Source of the DNA: Agrypnia vestita
Lineage: Eukaryota; Arthropoda; Insecta; Trichoptera; Phryganeidae
Direction: 5' to 3'
Assembly (NCBI GenBank): GCA_016648135.1
Contig: JADDOH010023150.1
Location: forward strand, 1-64,000
DNA: 64,000 nt
Part shown: in pieces, positions 22,328 through 33,193 of the stretch
Layout of the letters: every line of letters starts with the position of its first letter
How positions within the stretch are numbered: the stretch's first letter is position 1
The notes under the pieces: model-generated
Told to the model about the DNA's origin: nothing
Seen by the model: only the letters and a program-made list of their open reading frames with translations
Databases searched by the model: none
Translations under genes and position numbers: made by a program

Positions 22328-22590
22328 ATATGAGATTATAGTGTGTGTTAGTGTGTTAGCGAAAGTGTGCATATTTTATCTCTCCCGTTGTTTCGGATCA
22401 ACTGTTTTATTTTGTATTTTATGTTAGGGTTGTAAATTGTGTTTAGCCCAGGTTGCTTTAATTCATCAAGCATGCAATTAAGTAATTTGGGGCCAAAATA
22501 GTTAAAGCTCCTTTGCCCATACGTGGTATGTAACCTTGTGATTTGTGGATTGAGTTTGTTTGAGCATGTGGTAATTATTTTTTGAGTTGG
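22328..22590 (-). pseudogene. LINE reverse transcriptase C-terminal tail
   Basis: The minus strand reads NPQITRLHTTYGQRSFNYFG, then PKLLNCMLDELKQ, then a lysine- and asparagine-rich end. TxYGQxSxxYxGPxLLN is a hallmark of the extreme C-terminus of CR1/L2-type LINE reverse transcriptases. Only the tail and the 3' UTR (which includes the duplicated 113-bp segment) remain. Confidence 0.7.
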
Positions 22591-23400
22591 TTTAAACTAT
22601 GTATTTTTGTGTTTGTATATGTATTTAAGAGTAGTATTTTAATAAACTTGTTTTATATCGAATACATCGAATTTGTCGAATATTTCATCTGTACTTGTTA
22701 AAATTGAGGTTTTGAGGATTACTTTTTTGAAATTTTCTGAGTTGCAATAGTTGGGTTGAGTGCACTCATAGTTGCTCCTACCAATGCAATTATGACGTGT
22801 TTCATAATCCTCCATTACAGCTGTCCCGCCCACCTCAGTCAGAGAATTTTCACGTATGTTGAAAGTCTGGCCTCCTTAAACGAGTTGAGACTGAAGAACT
22901 CTAAAAGTAATTTTACCGGATTCTCCACGCTCACCCAACATTTACTAGTTCTTAGGTGTTCCGATTTAGTATTAATATTGGTGTAATAATGAAAGATATA
23001 AAAGCTTTCAACGATTTATATAAATTGGTGAATCGCGCGTTGTTAGGTGTACTTATGTAGATTGAAAAATTCGCCTGGAAAGAAGAACATGATGAGATTT
23101 TGAATAATATACAAGAGAAAAGTACAGATGCCAGTTGTATTTTTACTTCTTTTTTTAAAAATCGTTAAAGATATTCGCATTTGATATGCGAGGGATGAAT
23201 TCCAAGAAATACTGCAGAGATTGCGGAAGTAATAATAAATAGGTTTTTATTCCCGGGGTGACTGAGCGGAATATAATATATTAAGAAACAAAAGAAAAAT
23301 CGGCGTACGTCAGGGTAATTTGAAAAAAAATGGAGATCGTTCGCGCACTGTTGTAGGGAAACTTATTTACCTCAGAATATAGATAAATATAAAACGGATA
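22591..23400. other. no gene recognised
   Basis: The 22.64-22.99-kb frames on the two strands overlap and show no recognised domain. The rest is AT-rich. Confidence 0.35.
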
Positions 23401-23435
23401 CTTTATACGAACCCTATATTTTATTCTGAAGCAAA

Positions 23436-23477
23436 TCTCGACGTTTCGCTGATGTTTTATTCAGCATCATCAGGAGA
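23436..23477 (-). ncRNA. complete hammerhead ribozyme (HHR7)
   Basis: Minus strand: TCTC, CTGATGA, T, stem II GCTGA/TCAGC with an 8-nt loop, GAAACGTC, then GAGA. Stem I TCTC/GAGA pairs perfectly across the predicted cleavage after GTC. Core boxes are intact. Flanks (TACGAACCCTATATTTT) resemble those of HHR12, so both come from one Penelope-like family. No protein fragment lies alongside. Confidence 0.85.
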
Positions 23478-23514
23478 ACGCCCTATCATGGTAGAGGTGT
23501 TGGCCGAACCCGTA

Positions 23515-23640
23515 TATATATATATATATATATTAATATATATATATATTATACATGTGTGTGTGTGTGTGTGTGGTGTGGGTGTGTGTGTGTGGGGTGT
23601 GTGTGTGTGTGTGTGTGGTGGTGTGTGTGTTTAAGGTGTG
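23515..23640. repeat. (TA)n then (TG)n microsatellite
   Basis: TATATA at 23515-23550 followed by GTGTGT with interruptions to about 23635. It generates a spurious 60-codon frame. Confidence 0.95.
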
Positions 23641-23845
23641 TGCAGTGGGAACAAGAAGCATAACTTTTGTATATTTGGGAAAAAATATCGAAATATTGAT
23701 CTGGCAGAATATTATGAAATATTAAAATCTAAATAAGATTTTAATTATTGTGATAGGAATATTACGAGATATATTTCTTATTTCGGTTTCTTTTCAAAAT
23801 ATATGCTTAGGAAAAAGTCATACTCCTTGTTCCCACTGCACGCCC
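23635..23845. repeat. inverted repeat with GTGCAGTGGGAACAAG arms
   Basis: GTGCAGTGGGAACAAG near 23640 is inverted as CTTGTTCCCACTGCAC near 23828. Both arms abut TG microsatellites, so this may be a small palindromic element inserted in a repeat or an inverted microsatellite duplication. Confidence 0.6.
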
Positions 23846-24147
23846 TTGGTGTGTGTGTGTGTGTGTATGTTATGTTTGTATAAATTGCAAATATGCATAT
23901 GCATAAATGCAGTATAGCTTTTATAATTATATCTGCTAGGAAAATCAATTTCTATAACTGGAGTACTGGAGGCATATTCGACGAAACTGTTTACAAAGCA
24001 ACGTTGTGGTGAAGTGCACTCGGACGCCTGCACATGATTTTCATGGGCCCTCAACAATGGAGAGGTCCAAATATTATAAGTCCCTAACGTAGTAGATGTG
24101 ATAGAAATTATTAAAAATGCGGAAATTCGTGGCAGCGAATAATAATG

Positions 24148-24546
24148 AACCGAACAAATGGGGGTACATGTATGTACAAATATAACACGATCCTGGTCGA
24201 CAGTAATCGAACAAATGGGGGTACATGTATATACAAATATAACACGATCCTGGTCGACAGTAACCGAACAAATGGGGGTATATGTATGTACAAATATAAC
24301 ACGATCCTGGTCGACAGTAACCGAACAAATGGGGGTACATGTATGTACAAATATAACACGATCCTGGTCGACAGTAACCGAACAAATGGGGGTACATGTA
24401 TATACAAATATAACACGATCCTGGTCGACAGTAACCGAACAAATGGGGGTACATGTATATACAAATATAACACGTTCCTGGTCGACAGTAACCGAACAAA
24501 TGGGGGTACATGTATATACAAATATAACACGATCCTGGTCGACAGT
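24148..24546. repeat. minisatellite, seven 57-bp units
   Basis: Exactly 399 bp, seven copies of a 57-bp unit beginning AACCGAACAAATGGGGGTAC. Copies differ at a few positions (TATG/TATA; CGATCC/CGTTCC). Because 57 is divisible by 3 and the unit lacks stops in several frames, long frames appear on both strands (up to 252 codons). They encode 19-residue periodic peptides such as ICSVTVDQDRVIFVYTCTP. I regard them as non-coding. Confidence 0.95.
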
Positions 24547-24599
24547 AACTTGCGTTTGACGAAGACTGTCCTTCAAAATTGCGGCTCCTCGGGTGACTG

Positions 24600-24955
24600 A
24601 AGAAGCGAATCTAAGTTCTGATAAAAATCTTAGGCGTGGGAAGACAGCGGCTGCGTGTTATTTTCGTTCTTATTTCTTTCTTCTTCCTATTATGACTTCT
24701 TCCTACCTACATATTTTACCTTCCATTCTAATTTCTTGCGTCTTCTGCCCTATTTTCAGCCTTCTGTTTGCATCTCGCTCGGTCTCCTGGAGGTAGTTTC
24801 CAAATATCGCACTTAAATATTGACCTATCGAAGGTTTGCTTTCTTTGAAGTCTTTTTTAGGCCCTATATAAGCGTTTGCCCTGGTATAACTGATTATACT
24901 TCTGTGGTCTGATTTCAAGCATACTGACCACATGGCTAATCCATGAAATAATACA
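24600..24955. other. no gene recognised
   Basis: Slightly pyrimidine-rich sequence after the minisatellite. Opposed short frames at 24.59-24.93 kb have no recognisable domain. Confidence 0.35.
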
Positions 24956-24957
24956 TA

Positions 24958-25272
24958 ATTTTAAAAAGTTTTTTTATATACATCAAACATAATAATTTCG
25001 TTGCCTGTCCGTCTGCTCGTTTGTCTGTCTGTTTGTTTGTCCGTCCGTACTTTCGTGTAACGTCCGTAATTCGAATATGTAATGTTCGAATTCACGGCTA
25101 AAATAACCAAATAAAATGGCCGGAGATGGGGCTTGAACCCCGGGCCAGCAAACCCGAAACGGCCATTCAACGCATACTGCTATCGCCGCCTCTCCGTGGA
25201 CCACCAAAAATATACTAGGGCTTAGCAAATACGCGAACTAATGTTCCGTCATTATTGACAGTTTACAGCTAG
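24958..25272 (+). mobile_element. composite repeat: Helitron-like end with tRNA-like core, copy 1
   Basis: The right end has a CCGTCA/TGACAG hairpin (25246-25261), then TTTACAGCTAG followed by T, a Helitron-type 3' end. On the minus strand the middle (about 25125-25200) looks tRNA-derived: GGAGA...TCTCC can pair as an acceptor stem, ATAGCAGTATGCG resembles an A box, and GGGGTTCAAGCCCC is a clear T arm and B box. Left of it are CTGTCTG/GTCCGTC microsatellite words. Related copies lie at 53.29, 54.19 and 60.90 kb. Confidence 0.65.
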
Positions 25273-25275
25273 TAC

Positions 25276-25790
25276 AAACATAATAGTATATCCTCAGGAT
25301 ATACATATTATGTATACAGTATAACGGAAAAGCAAAAATAGCTAGCGAAACGGTACTGACCATTATCCATTTAGCTGTGCGGTTCTGCACCATGAAACAT
25401 TACCATATTTAGTGTTAGATGAATCCATACATCGGTTTGACTTCGGTGACACACCCGAGTGAAGGCGGGGCTGAACAAGTCGAGTTGACTTCTGCCACAC
25501 AAACGTGCTGTTTGTGACCAAATCTGAACAATCCATTATTCCTTTTTTATCTTCTTTTTCTTTATCTTCTTTCAAATAAATAACAGATTCATCGATGAAT
25601 CAGTGTTTTCCATTTGCACAAAAGCCCATATAAATAAATAAAAATAATAAAATAATGATTAGATGAGTAAACTAAATTAATATCCAAACGTTTGCGGTTT
25701 TTTGGGATTTTATGCGTAATCGTAAGGATTAAGATGTGAAAGTATGATTGTTTCCAAGATCAACCATAAACGCGTGCCTCGAGTATCGCG
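25276..25790. other. no gene recognised
   Basis: No recognised element. A lysine-rich minus-strand frame at 25363-25575 has no identifiable domain. Confidence 0.35.
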
Positions 25791-25799
25791 AAATGTGTT

Positions 25800-26940
25800 T
25801 ATTAATTCAATTTAATTCAATTCAATTCAATTTATTTCACGATAATATGTACATGACAAACAAAATGTTTAAGGCATACATATTAGGAAGTATATATCAA
25901 AAATGAAAGTATTTAATAAATTAAAAATAACATAAAATCTGGTCAAAGGTGTAGGAGAATCCCGCTTCGGAAAACCCCCTCAGACACATGGAATATATCA
26001 ATACCCAAAGCAATTTTGTTCAGCATAGCTGTGGCTCTTCCAACAGGCATAACCATCGGCAGGTTGGTCCTGTATATTGGAATGTGAAACAATCTATGCT
26101 GACGATGTCTAGTGTAATTATCAGGAACATACAAACCAATGCTCTGCATAATTTCAGGATTATCGATCATACCGCGCAACAATCGATAAAAATGTGTAAT
26201 CAAATACACATTCCTTCTAGTCTCTAAATACCTTGCCTTCCTCCTAACCCCTCTGTGTTTTCATTCTTTCCGCACCAATTGTTCTTGTCCGTCATCTCTC
26301 CAATGTCTTTCAACCATTATTTTCATGTTTTCGACTATTGTAGCCCAGCATACCCTGGAGAAACTCGGTTGGGTAAAGCCAAGGATAATGCCCGTACTCT
26401 CTCATGTAGAGATATCTCAGAAACTTCTTTTGGACTTTCTCCACCATAAGAGAGTACTTGCCCTCATGTGGCCCCCAGATCATCGAGCCACTCTCGAGTC
26501 TACTCAGCACCAAGGAGTTGTAAAGAGTTCTGAGTACGCGGGTATTCTCGAAAACCCTGGCAGTACGCAGAACAAATCCTAACATTCTCAAAGCATTACC
26601 ACTGATCGTCTCTATGTGATCGTGAAATGTTAGGTTGCTTACAAATCTAACACCTAGATCTTTAACATTTGATGTTCTTGTCAGATTTTGATCGTTCATT
26701 TTGTAGCGAAAAAATAGAGTTTTTTGGGCCCTAGTGAAGGATGTAACCGAACACTTGGAAACATTAAACAAAAGTTTATTTCGTCTTCCCCATTCACATA
26801 TATTTGATATATCTGCTTGGAGAAGACGAAAATCGTCCAAAGTTGATACCTTTAAGAAAAGCTTTAAGTCATCCGCAAATAACAGAAAGCGCGAGTTTAA
26901 GATTACATTTTTTATATTATTAATAAAAATCGAAAATTAA
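25800..26940 (-). pseudogene. Jockey-like LINE reverse transcriptase, 3' half
   Basis: On the minus strand the frame enters as FINNIKNVILNSRFLLFADD (the palm motif with catalytic aspartates), continues through SKCSVTSFTR, a DLGVRF thumb start, NSLVLSRLESGSMIWGP, then after a frame break LLRGMIDNPEIM and LGRATAMLNK. That order is typical of Jockey/CR1-type LINEs. The fingers and endonuclease are missing. At the 3' side (25800-25845) is an AATAAA-like site and a (TTGAA)n tail. At least one frameshift near 26.2-26.3 kb. Confidence 0.85.
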
Positions 26941-26944
26941 TGAC

Positions 26945-27213
26945 ATATTTGATAAATTTTTGTCTGTTCAAATCTATAAAGAACTTGTGTGATAGATATA
27001 GACTCTAGTAAGGCGCTGAATAGAATATTTCACGCTAAACAAACTTTTTCTAGCCTAGTGTACTATCGCGAGGAAAGACGGGGAACGCAGCTGCCTGAGA
27101 TGGGTGTCGGACGCGGCGTGGTACTCAGCCAGTGCCGGGTAAATCTTCCGACATTGTATGCAATTAGCAACGCGATGGGAGGCATCATCGTAATATTAAT
27201 GATAACCAGAAAA
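26945..27213. other. no gene recognised
   Basis: Mixed-composition stretch between the LINE and the foldback-like element. No domain seen. Confidence 0.35.
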
Positions 27214-28108
27214 TTGCTCGCCAACAATTGATCGCCCATAATTGTTTGCCAGGAAAGTTGCTCGACAACGATTGATCGCCCACAGTTGCTAGCCCATATT
27301 TGTTCGCCAGGAAAGTTGCTCGCCACCGATTGCTCGCCAGCAGATATTAATTTCAAATTTTATGAAAAATTATATTACATATAGGGTTTTGAAGGTTTTT
27401 TATAGACGACTAAGAAACCATCAAACATTGTAAATGTTGGCATTATTCCCTCACTGAACTAATTGGTGCACAGCATTCAGCGATGCGGACGTTCATCACC
27501 GCATTAAAAAGTGAACAAAGCGTGATGTTCGGATAAATAGAACAAACAATACATAAGCGGCCGTGATCCTAATATGTCATTCACTGTGCCGTAATCACCT
27601 ATTAATGTTTTTAATTGGAGGTAAGACACACTATGCTCATACATTATAATGTTTAAAAAGTGTTAAGATTCCTTATTAAATAAATAAAAATAAAAATAAT
27701 ATAAATAAATGCCAAGAAAAAATATCGTGACTGTGTGAAAAGGATATAAATAATTATTGTTAACGATTACCCAAATAGAACATTGATCGAATTTCTGCGT
27801 GGCATAGCTCAAAGTATCACCCTGACATGCAATTGGTGAGCAATTTTCCTGGCTAGCGATGTGGGCGAGCAACTATGGGTGAGCAATCTTCCTGGCTAGC
27901 GATGTGGGCGAGCAACTATGGGTGAGCAATGTTCCTGGCTAGCGATGTGGGCGAGCAACTATGGGTGAGCAATGTTCCTGGCTAGCGATGTGGGCGAGCA
28001 ACTATGGGTGAGCAATGTTCCTGGCTAGCGATGTGGGCGAGCAACTATGGGTGAGCAATTTTCCTGGCTAGCGATGTGGGCGAGCAACTATGGGTGAGCA
28101 ATTTTCCT
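27214..28108. mobile_element. foldback-like element with tandem-repeat inverted ends
   Basis: The left end (27214-27343) holds imperfect repeats of TTGCTCGCC, GATCGCCC and GCCAGGAAAGTTGCTCG. The right end (27834-28108) is about 6.4 copies of a 43-bp unit (GGGTGAGCAA...GGCGAGCAACTAT), roughly inverted relative to the left. The middle (about 490 bp) is AT-rich and non-coding. TIRs made of direct repeats are the hallmark of foldback (FB) transposons. The right array is much more homogeneous than the left. Confidence 0.75.
27834..28108. repeat. 43-bp tandem array
   Basis: Unit starts at 27877, 27920, 27963, 28006, 28049 and 28092 (last partial), with a first copy from 27835. Units vary mainly at the base after GAGCAAT (T, C or G). 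Right arm of the foldback-like element. Confidence 0.95.
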
Positions 28109-28109
28109 C

Positions 28110-28620
28110 ACACTAATAATAATAGTTTAACACATTTGGTATATATATTTCTGATAAATCTTTTCTAATATGACCAGACATTGAGGTACCTAAAGGAGTG
28201 ATATTATTATGCCATACCTTAATAGTGATGGTCATACTGTTACATTAAGCGATTACACACAGTAAAGTAGTTTGAGTAAAGTTATTTCTGATTGTGTTGA
28301 TTATTGCTAAATAAGATATAAGTGTTGTCTAGTACCGATGGTTATCCATCGAATTAAGAAAAATCTATTATCGATCTTTGATACAATCAGATACAAATAT
28401 CAAATAACGGTTAGTGTGTCACCGGTTAAATATCTCAATAACCACCACCATACCTTAATAGCGATTCTCGTTTAGCCTAGAATTGTAATTTCTTTCAAGT
28501 ATTCGCGAAAAATTAAATATCATCAAATACTGAAATATATAATTTATGAGTGCTTGACAAAGAATTCTACTCATATGTACAAGAAGTAATTACCAAATAC
28601 GTACTTAAGGATTTTACCAA
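28110..28620. other. no gene recognised
   Basis: AT-rich spacer. TAGTGATGGTC-like words recur but no transposon ends can be defined. Confidence 0.35.
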
Positions 28621-29575
28621 GTATGTGGTCTTATATACAGCCTTGGCCAAATGTATTACGTAAAAAGAAAAATTAGGCACCCCTAATTTTTCTTTTTACG
28701 GTAGGATTTAAAAAATAATAACAATTGTTTAGTAATATTTGCTCATTTATGAGCTACATTCTACGCAATTCTTTTGCTTGTGTAACGGCAGATATTCTTT
28801 TTTGCATAACGCCTACTAATTTTCTAAAAACTTTAGACTATTACTTTGGACCATTCTTCAAAAACGCATTGTTTCAACTCCTCTTTAGATGATAATTTTA
28901 TTAAACTAACATTTTTTTAAATATTGACCACAAATTTTCTATCCAATTTAGGTCTGGTTACTGTCCAGGTCAAATAATTAGATTGACGCTGATTTTTTAA
29001 ATAACTCAATACTTTTTTAGAAGCCTGTCGTAGAGCATTGTCCTGCTGAGATTAAACGTTCTGTTGAGACTGGATGTTGAATAATTAAATGATGGAGGGT
29101 GCAAAACATTATCCAACATGGCTTTATCAGGATTAATTCGTTCCTCCCACACGAAAAGTTTCCCCACACCTGTGGATGTCATAAACCCCCGTACCATAAT
29201 GCTTCTTCCGCCATCTATTATTGTTGGGAGGATTTATTAATTATCAGGATGATGTTCTTCTCCAATCTCTGACAGGTGTCTACGGAACCGGAGTCTTTAA
29301 ATAAAGAGAAGAAAATATTATGACCACCTTATGTATTTATATTTAAATATCTAAAATTATTTTCTGAAAATATTGTTATATTGGTATATTTGTTTCTGTA
29401 TACTTACTGCAATATTTGTTCGATTGGACAAAGTATTTTAGCCCGGTCTTCTGTAAATTTTCACGGTGCGTGGTGAAATTTTAATACTTCATTCACGTTG
29501 CAACTCTGCAGATAGTTTGAAAATCGTGTTTTGGCTATTTTTTGGATTTTATAGGGATGAATTTATCAGCATATG
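28621..29575 (-). pseudogene. Tc1/mariner transposase pseudogene
   Basis: Read on the minus strand from about 29570: an HTH-like ELQR...VKISPRTVKIYRRPGL, later GGRSIMVRGFMTSTGVGKL (family: GGGSIMVWGxxSxxGVGxL), SQQDNALRQASKKVLSYLK containing a DDE aspartate, and GQ*PDLNWIENLWSIFKK carrying the last catalytic region. These lie in different frames with several stops, so it is dead. The 3' end (28621-28690) contains CAGCCTTGGCCAAATGTATT and a CGTAAAAAGAAAAATTAGG palindrome like Tc1 TIRs. The 5' end is cut by the LINE at 29.57 kb. Confidence 0.85.
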
Positions 29576-31114
29576 AAGAATGGTAAGGCTGTGTGGGGTA
29601 TGATAACGTTGCTGCCGAATATATCAAGGCTGGTGGCCCATCAGTGATTTCGTGGCTTTATACTCTATTTAATAAATGTTTGAAGGAGAGCCACACCCCT
29701 TTGGTTTGGAGGAGAGCAGTAATCATGCCTCTCTACAAAGGTAAAGGGTCGAGATTGGAATGCGGGAACTACAGGGCAATCAGCCTTTTAAGCTCGGTTG
29801 GCAAACTTTATGGAAGAATTTTGATAGAAAGAGTAAGGTCGATGACGAAAGAAAAGGTATGGGACGTGCAAGGAGCATTTGTGGGTGGAAGAGGATGCAT
29901 GGATCAGATATTCTCTCTACGAGTGTTGACGGAAAAGTTTTTAGCGAAAAACCAAAAACTTTTCTGTGCATTTGTAGATCTGCAAAAGGCTTATGATAGG
30001 GTTATTAGAGGAAGGTTATGGAAGGTACTCTCTGATTACAAGGTGAACAGTAAACTTATAGACGCAGTTGCATCCCTTTACGAGGGGAGTACTGCGTGTG
30101 TAAGAATCAATGGATCTTTCACACCGTGGTTTGATATAACAAAAGGTGTCAAACAGGGTTGTGTAATGTCTCCATGGCTGTTCAACTTGTATATGGATAA
30201 TTGTGTGAAAGAACTGGAATGTATGAATATAGGAGCGAAAATGAGTGATTTGATTGTATGCTGTTTACTGTACGCGGATGATGCGGTATTAATGGCAAAT
30301 AGCGAACAAGACCTACAAAGTCTAGTTAGCAGGATGTATGATGTATGCAAGGAAAGTGACCTTATTATGAATGGAAAGAAGTCAAAAGTAATGGTATTCG
30401 AGAAGGAGGAAAGTAAGACAACGTGTGAAATACTAGTAGGCAATGAATGTTTGGAACAAGTAGATGAGTTTGTGTACTTGGGAAGTATGTTCGATAGAAG
30501 AGGGAATGTTGAGAAAGATATCGAGAGGAGAGTGACTGCCGGGAATAGGGTGAACGGTGCTTTGAATGCAATAATTTCTAATAGAAATATGTCTACCGAG
30601 GCAAAACTAGCGGTACATAATGGAGTTCTGGTACCGACACTAATGTATGAAAGTGAAGCCTGGAGCTGGCAGAAGAGGAACGAAAGTAGATTGAATGCAG
30701 TGGAGATGAGGTCCCTTAGACGTATGTGTGGTAAATCCATGTATGATAGAGTAAAGAATGAAGAGATTAGGAATGAATGTAAAGCTGATCGTAGCATAAT
30801 ACAGAGAATAAAAATAGGGTCGCTCAGGTGGTTTGGGCATGTTGAGCGAATGAATGAGGAAAGAATGGTAAGAAAGATATATGATGCAAGTGTTAACGGC
30901 GCCAGAAAAAGAGGGCGACCACGGAAGACGTGGCATGACCAGATTAACCAGATACTGGAAGATGGTCCTGTTAGAAGTCTGAACAACCGTCGAGCTTGCA
31001 TGCGAAGATGTATGAATGTAGACGAAGCGAAAGTTGTATGTCAGGACAGAAGAGCATGGCGCTCTATCCTCTCTGCCTACCCCCTCGGGGAAACGGCGTG
31101 ATGGTAAGTAAGTA
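29565..31114 (+). CDS. RTE-like non-LTR reverse transcriptase, 5'-truncated
   Basis: A 502-codon open frame (29593-31101) encodes the reverse transcriptase that copies LINE RNA at a nicked target. Counting from MGYDNV, motifs are: GNYRAISLLS near 58-67 (fingers), DQIFSLR 104-110, FVDLQKAYD 127-135 with catalytic D129, GVKQGCVMSPWLF 185-197, and LLYADDAVLMA 225-235 with D229/D230. A thumb-like EFVYLGSMFD, YESEAW, WFGHVERM and a basic ARKRGRPRKTW follow. The first Met is not native: the frame continues upstream as MKNGKAV after a 1-nt shift near 29598. The endonuclease domain is absent. It ends in GTAAGTAAGTAAG, a tail usual for RTE-type LINEs. The antisense frames are shadows. Confidence 0.9.
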
Positions 31115-31560
31115 AGCACTAACACATTACTCTCTACAGACACTTAGACAAACCAAACTCAAAGAGATGGCGCTTATGCTAGTTGAATTAGATTTTTATT
31201 TTTATCAACAAAAATATAAATAAATCAAATCGAAAGATGTGCAGGAAAAAAATCTATCTGATGAGAAAATATTTCATAACCAAATATTTTTGATAGATCC
31301 AGGAAATATTCACTGATCTGTTGAGAACTATTTTGTTCATCTATTTGTTTTAAAATAGTGACTAGGATATGAAGACAAAATTTATGTTTGTATGAAAAAT
31401 TGTGTTATAAATTTTTAGCGCGATATTTTACATAAACCTCACAAATTATCTGTATTTTCGATAAAGGGCCCCTGAGCGTTCGTTACTTTGTAAGCTATCG
31501 TGTAACGCTTGTTTCGTCCGAATGGGACTTATGGTTCACAAGCCCTGCCGTCCCTCAATT
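31115..31560. other. no gene recognised
   Basis: AT-rich flank of the LINE. Confidence 0.35.
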
Positions 31561-31631
31561 GACTGAGCGCGTCCTTTCATGCGAATCTTACATTTGCCAG
31601 ATTGATACCATTACTCAATCCATTGATACCA

Positions 31632-31752
31632 TTTACTTCCACCTGGATCACTTTCTGAGATGTGAATGTCTAAATTCTGACCAATATCTCAAAAGCAATT
31701 GTAAAAACATATTCACGTCGAAAAATTTTTTTTGCACTGTTTGGATGGGGGG
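31632..31752 (+). repeat. dispersed direct repeat, copy 1
   Basis: TTTCTGAGATGTGAATGTCTAAATTCTGACC recurs in diverged form at 32106-32240 (TTTCTGAGATGTAAGTGTTTAAATTCTGACC), and the likeness continues to a CAGGTC/CACGTC-AAAAATT section. Class unknown. Confidence 0.7.
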
Positions 31753-31914
31753 TTATAACAAACATCTGTCCTAATCCATTGTCATTTTAGGGAAGGTTGA
31801 TATCGTGGAATGAATGTATGATTATTGATTGATATCTATTTCTCAACCAGAGATATGCTCCGGGAGCAATCGAAGATTAAATTCATTAAGTAAAATAAGG
31901 AATAACTAAACTAT

Positions 31915-32100
31915 TGGCGCATAGCTCAGGTCCACTAGATGCTGCGGCCGAAACCCGATTGTCGTGGAGTCGCGTGTCTCCTTAGCACGGTTTTCTTTGT
32001 TCCCGTTTATTTACGGGCGCTTTGTTTAGGTTAACATTAACTAAGCCGCGATGGCTGGGTAGGCCTGCAGTTACACGGCGGAGGGTTGAACAGGTACCGC
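31915..32100 (+). other. GC-richer stretch, possible tRNA-like words
   Basis: GGCGCATAGCTCAGGTCC resembles a pol III A box, but I cannot pair it with a well-placed B box. No fold or gene can be supported. Confidence 0.2.
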
Positions 32101-32105
32101 CACAT

Positions 32106-32240
32106 CGGATTAATTTCCACCTGTATTTTATCCTTTCTGAGATGTAAGTGTTTAAATTCTGACCTATTTATGCACCCCGAACCGATTTCAAACAAGTATT
32201 CAGGTCAAAAATTATTTTGTTACGCTGTTTTGGCTGAGGG
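32106..32240 (+). repeat. dispersed direct repeat, copy 2
   Basis: Diverged partner of 31632-31752, in the same orientation about 470 bp downstream. Confidence 0.65.
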
Positions 32241-32418
32241 GATTTTTCGCTTACATGTCAAAATGTCATTGCGCGTAATAGCGGCGTGGCCAATTACAAA
32301 CACGCATAAAAACACTTTCCATTGTGGACCATCCGATTGGCGTGGGATCCACAATGGAGTGCGACGAACGTGGACCTCAGCCAGCTCCCAGGTTCACAAT
32401 GACAAGTAATTTGACTAA

Positions 32419-32921
32419 AGGCTGGTTGTGTCAACTCAGATTATAGTTATCAACGATAGTTTGAGGCTTGAATCTCGTTCAAGCCGGTGCGCGAGATTTT
32501 TGAAGTCTGTTATCAAAATCGTTTTTATTCAAATTATCGACATTTTAATGTCTATGTACAATATTATGTAGGATATCATAGATTTTTCTGGCAAATAACT
32601 GATACTTATGTATATTATTAACAGGAAAAGTAATTAGGCATTGTTGACAAATTTGCTTTCTATATCTCATCATATTCTCAACAGGTTTTGATAACATTAT
32701 CTACAATTATATGCATCAAGTTAGATGAAAAGGTGAGTAGGTGATGTATCTGGAGAACTGTTTCTTGGATTACGGACAGAATAAGCCACTATTTACACAA
32801 AAATGTCTAAAAATTTATTAAAAACGATTTTTATGACAGACGTCAATAATCGCGCAAACCAATTTAATTCATAGTTTAAACTATTGTCGCCAAGTACAAT
32901 CCAAGGTGATACAACCGGCCC
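32419..32921. mobile_element. Harbinger-like MITE, 503 bp
   Basis: The ends AGGCTGGTTGTGTCA and (inverted) GGGCCGGTTGTATCA are bounded by TAA on each side (32416-32418; 32922-32924). The outer 45 bp or so are inverted repeats with substitutions. Same ends as the MITEs at 9.66 and 35.03 kb, but with a different, longer non-coding interior. Confidence 0.75.
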
Positions 32922-32944
32922 TAATAATTCGAAATACGCAAGAA

Positions 32945-33193
32945 TGAGCTAACCCGAGAAGAAAGGCTTCCGGGCGAGAGGCGCAATTGTCGTGTGACGT
33001 CAGCACGCCCACGTGCCTTATGCGCCGTCTGTGAGGCTTGGAACTTGACTTGCGTTCAAGGTCCTCCCCGCCCGCGCGATCCAGATTAATCTTAACCCTG
33101 CGGTGGTCTGCAATATTCAGTCAGAAAATAATTTTTAAACCCTTAAACCACTAAACACTCAGTGGATGTTCTCACGGCTAGACAACGTCCCTC
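32945..33193 (+). promoter_or_regulatory. candidate CpG-rich promoter with CRE and E-box
   Basis: An island of higher GC with TGACGTCA (32995-33002, a CRE palindrome) and CACGTG (33010-33015, an E-box), CCCCGCCCGCGCG and CAGTCAG, about 180 bp before a putative first exon. Composition and motif placement suggest a promoter; no TATA box is evident. Inferred only. Confidence 0.3.

Noticed and set aside
23818..24600. Long repetitive protein frames of 133-252 codons on both strands
   Set aside because: Explained by a 57-bp tandem repeat whose length is a multiple of three; five frames are open at once, so none is favoured.
27834..28108. CRISPR array
   Set aside because: The 43-bp units are direct tandem repeats without unique spacers, in a eukaryotic context.
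30078..31143. Minus-strand frames of 307 and 167 codons
   Set aside because: They lie antisense to the RTE-like reverse transcriptase and have no domain; shadows.
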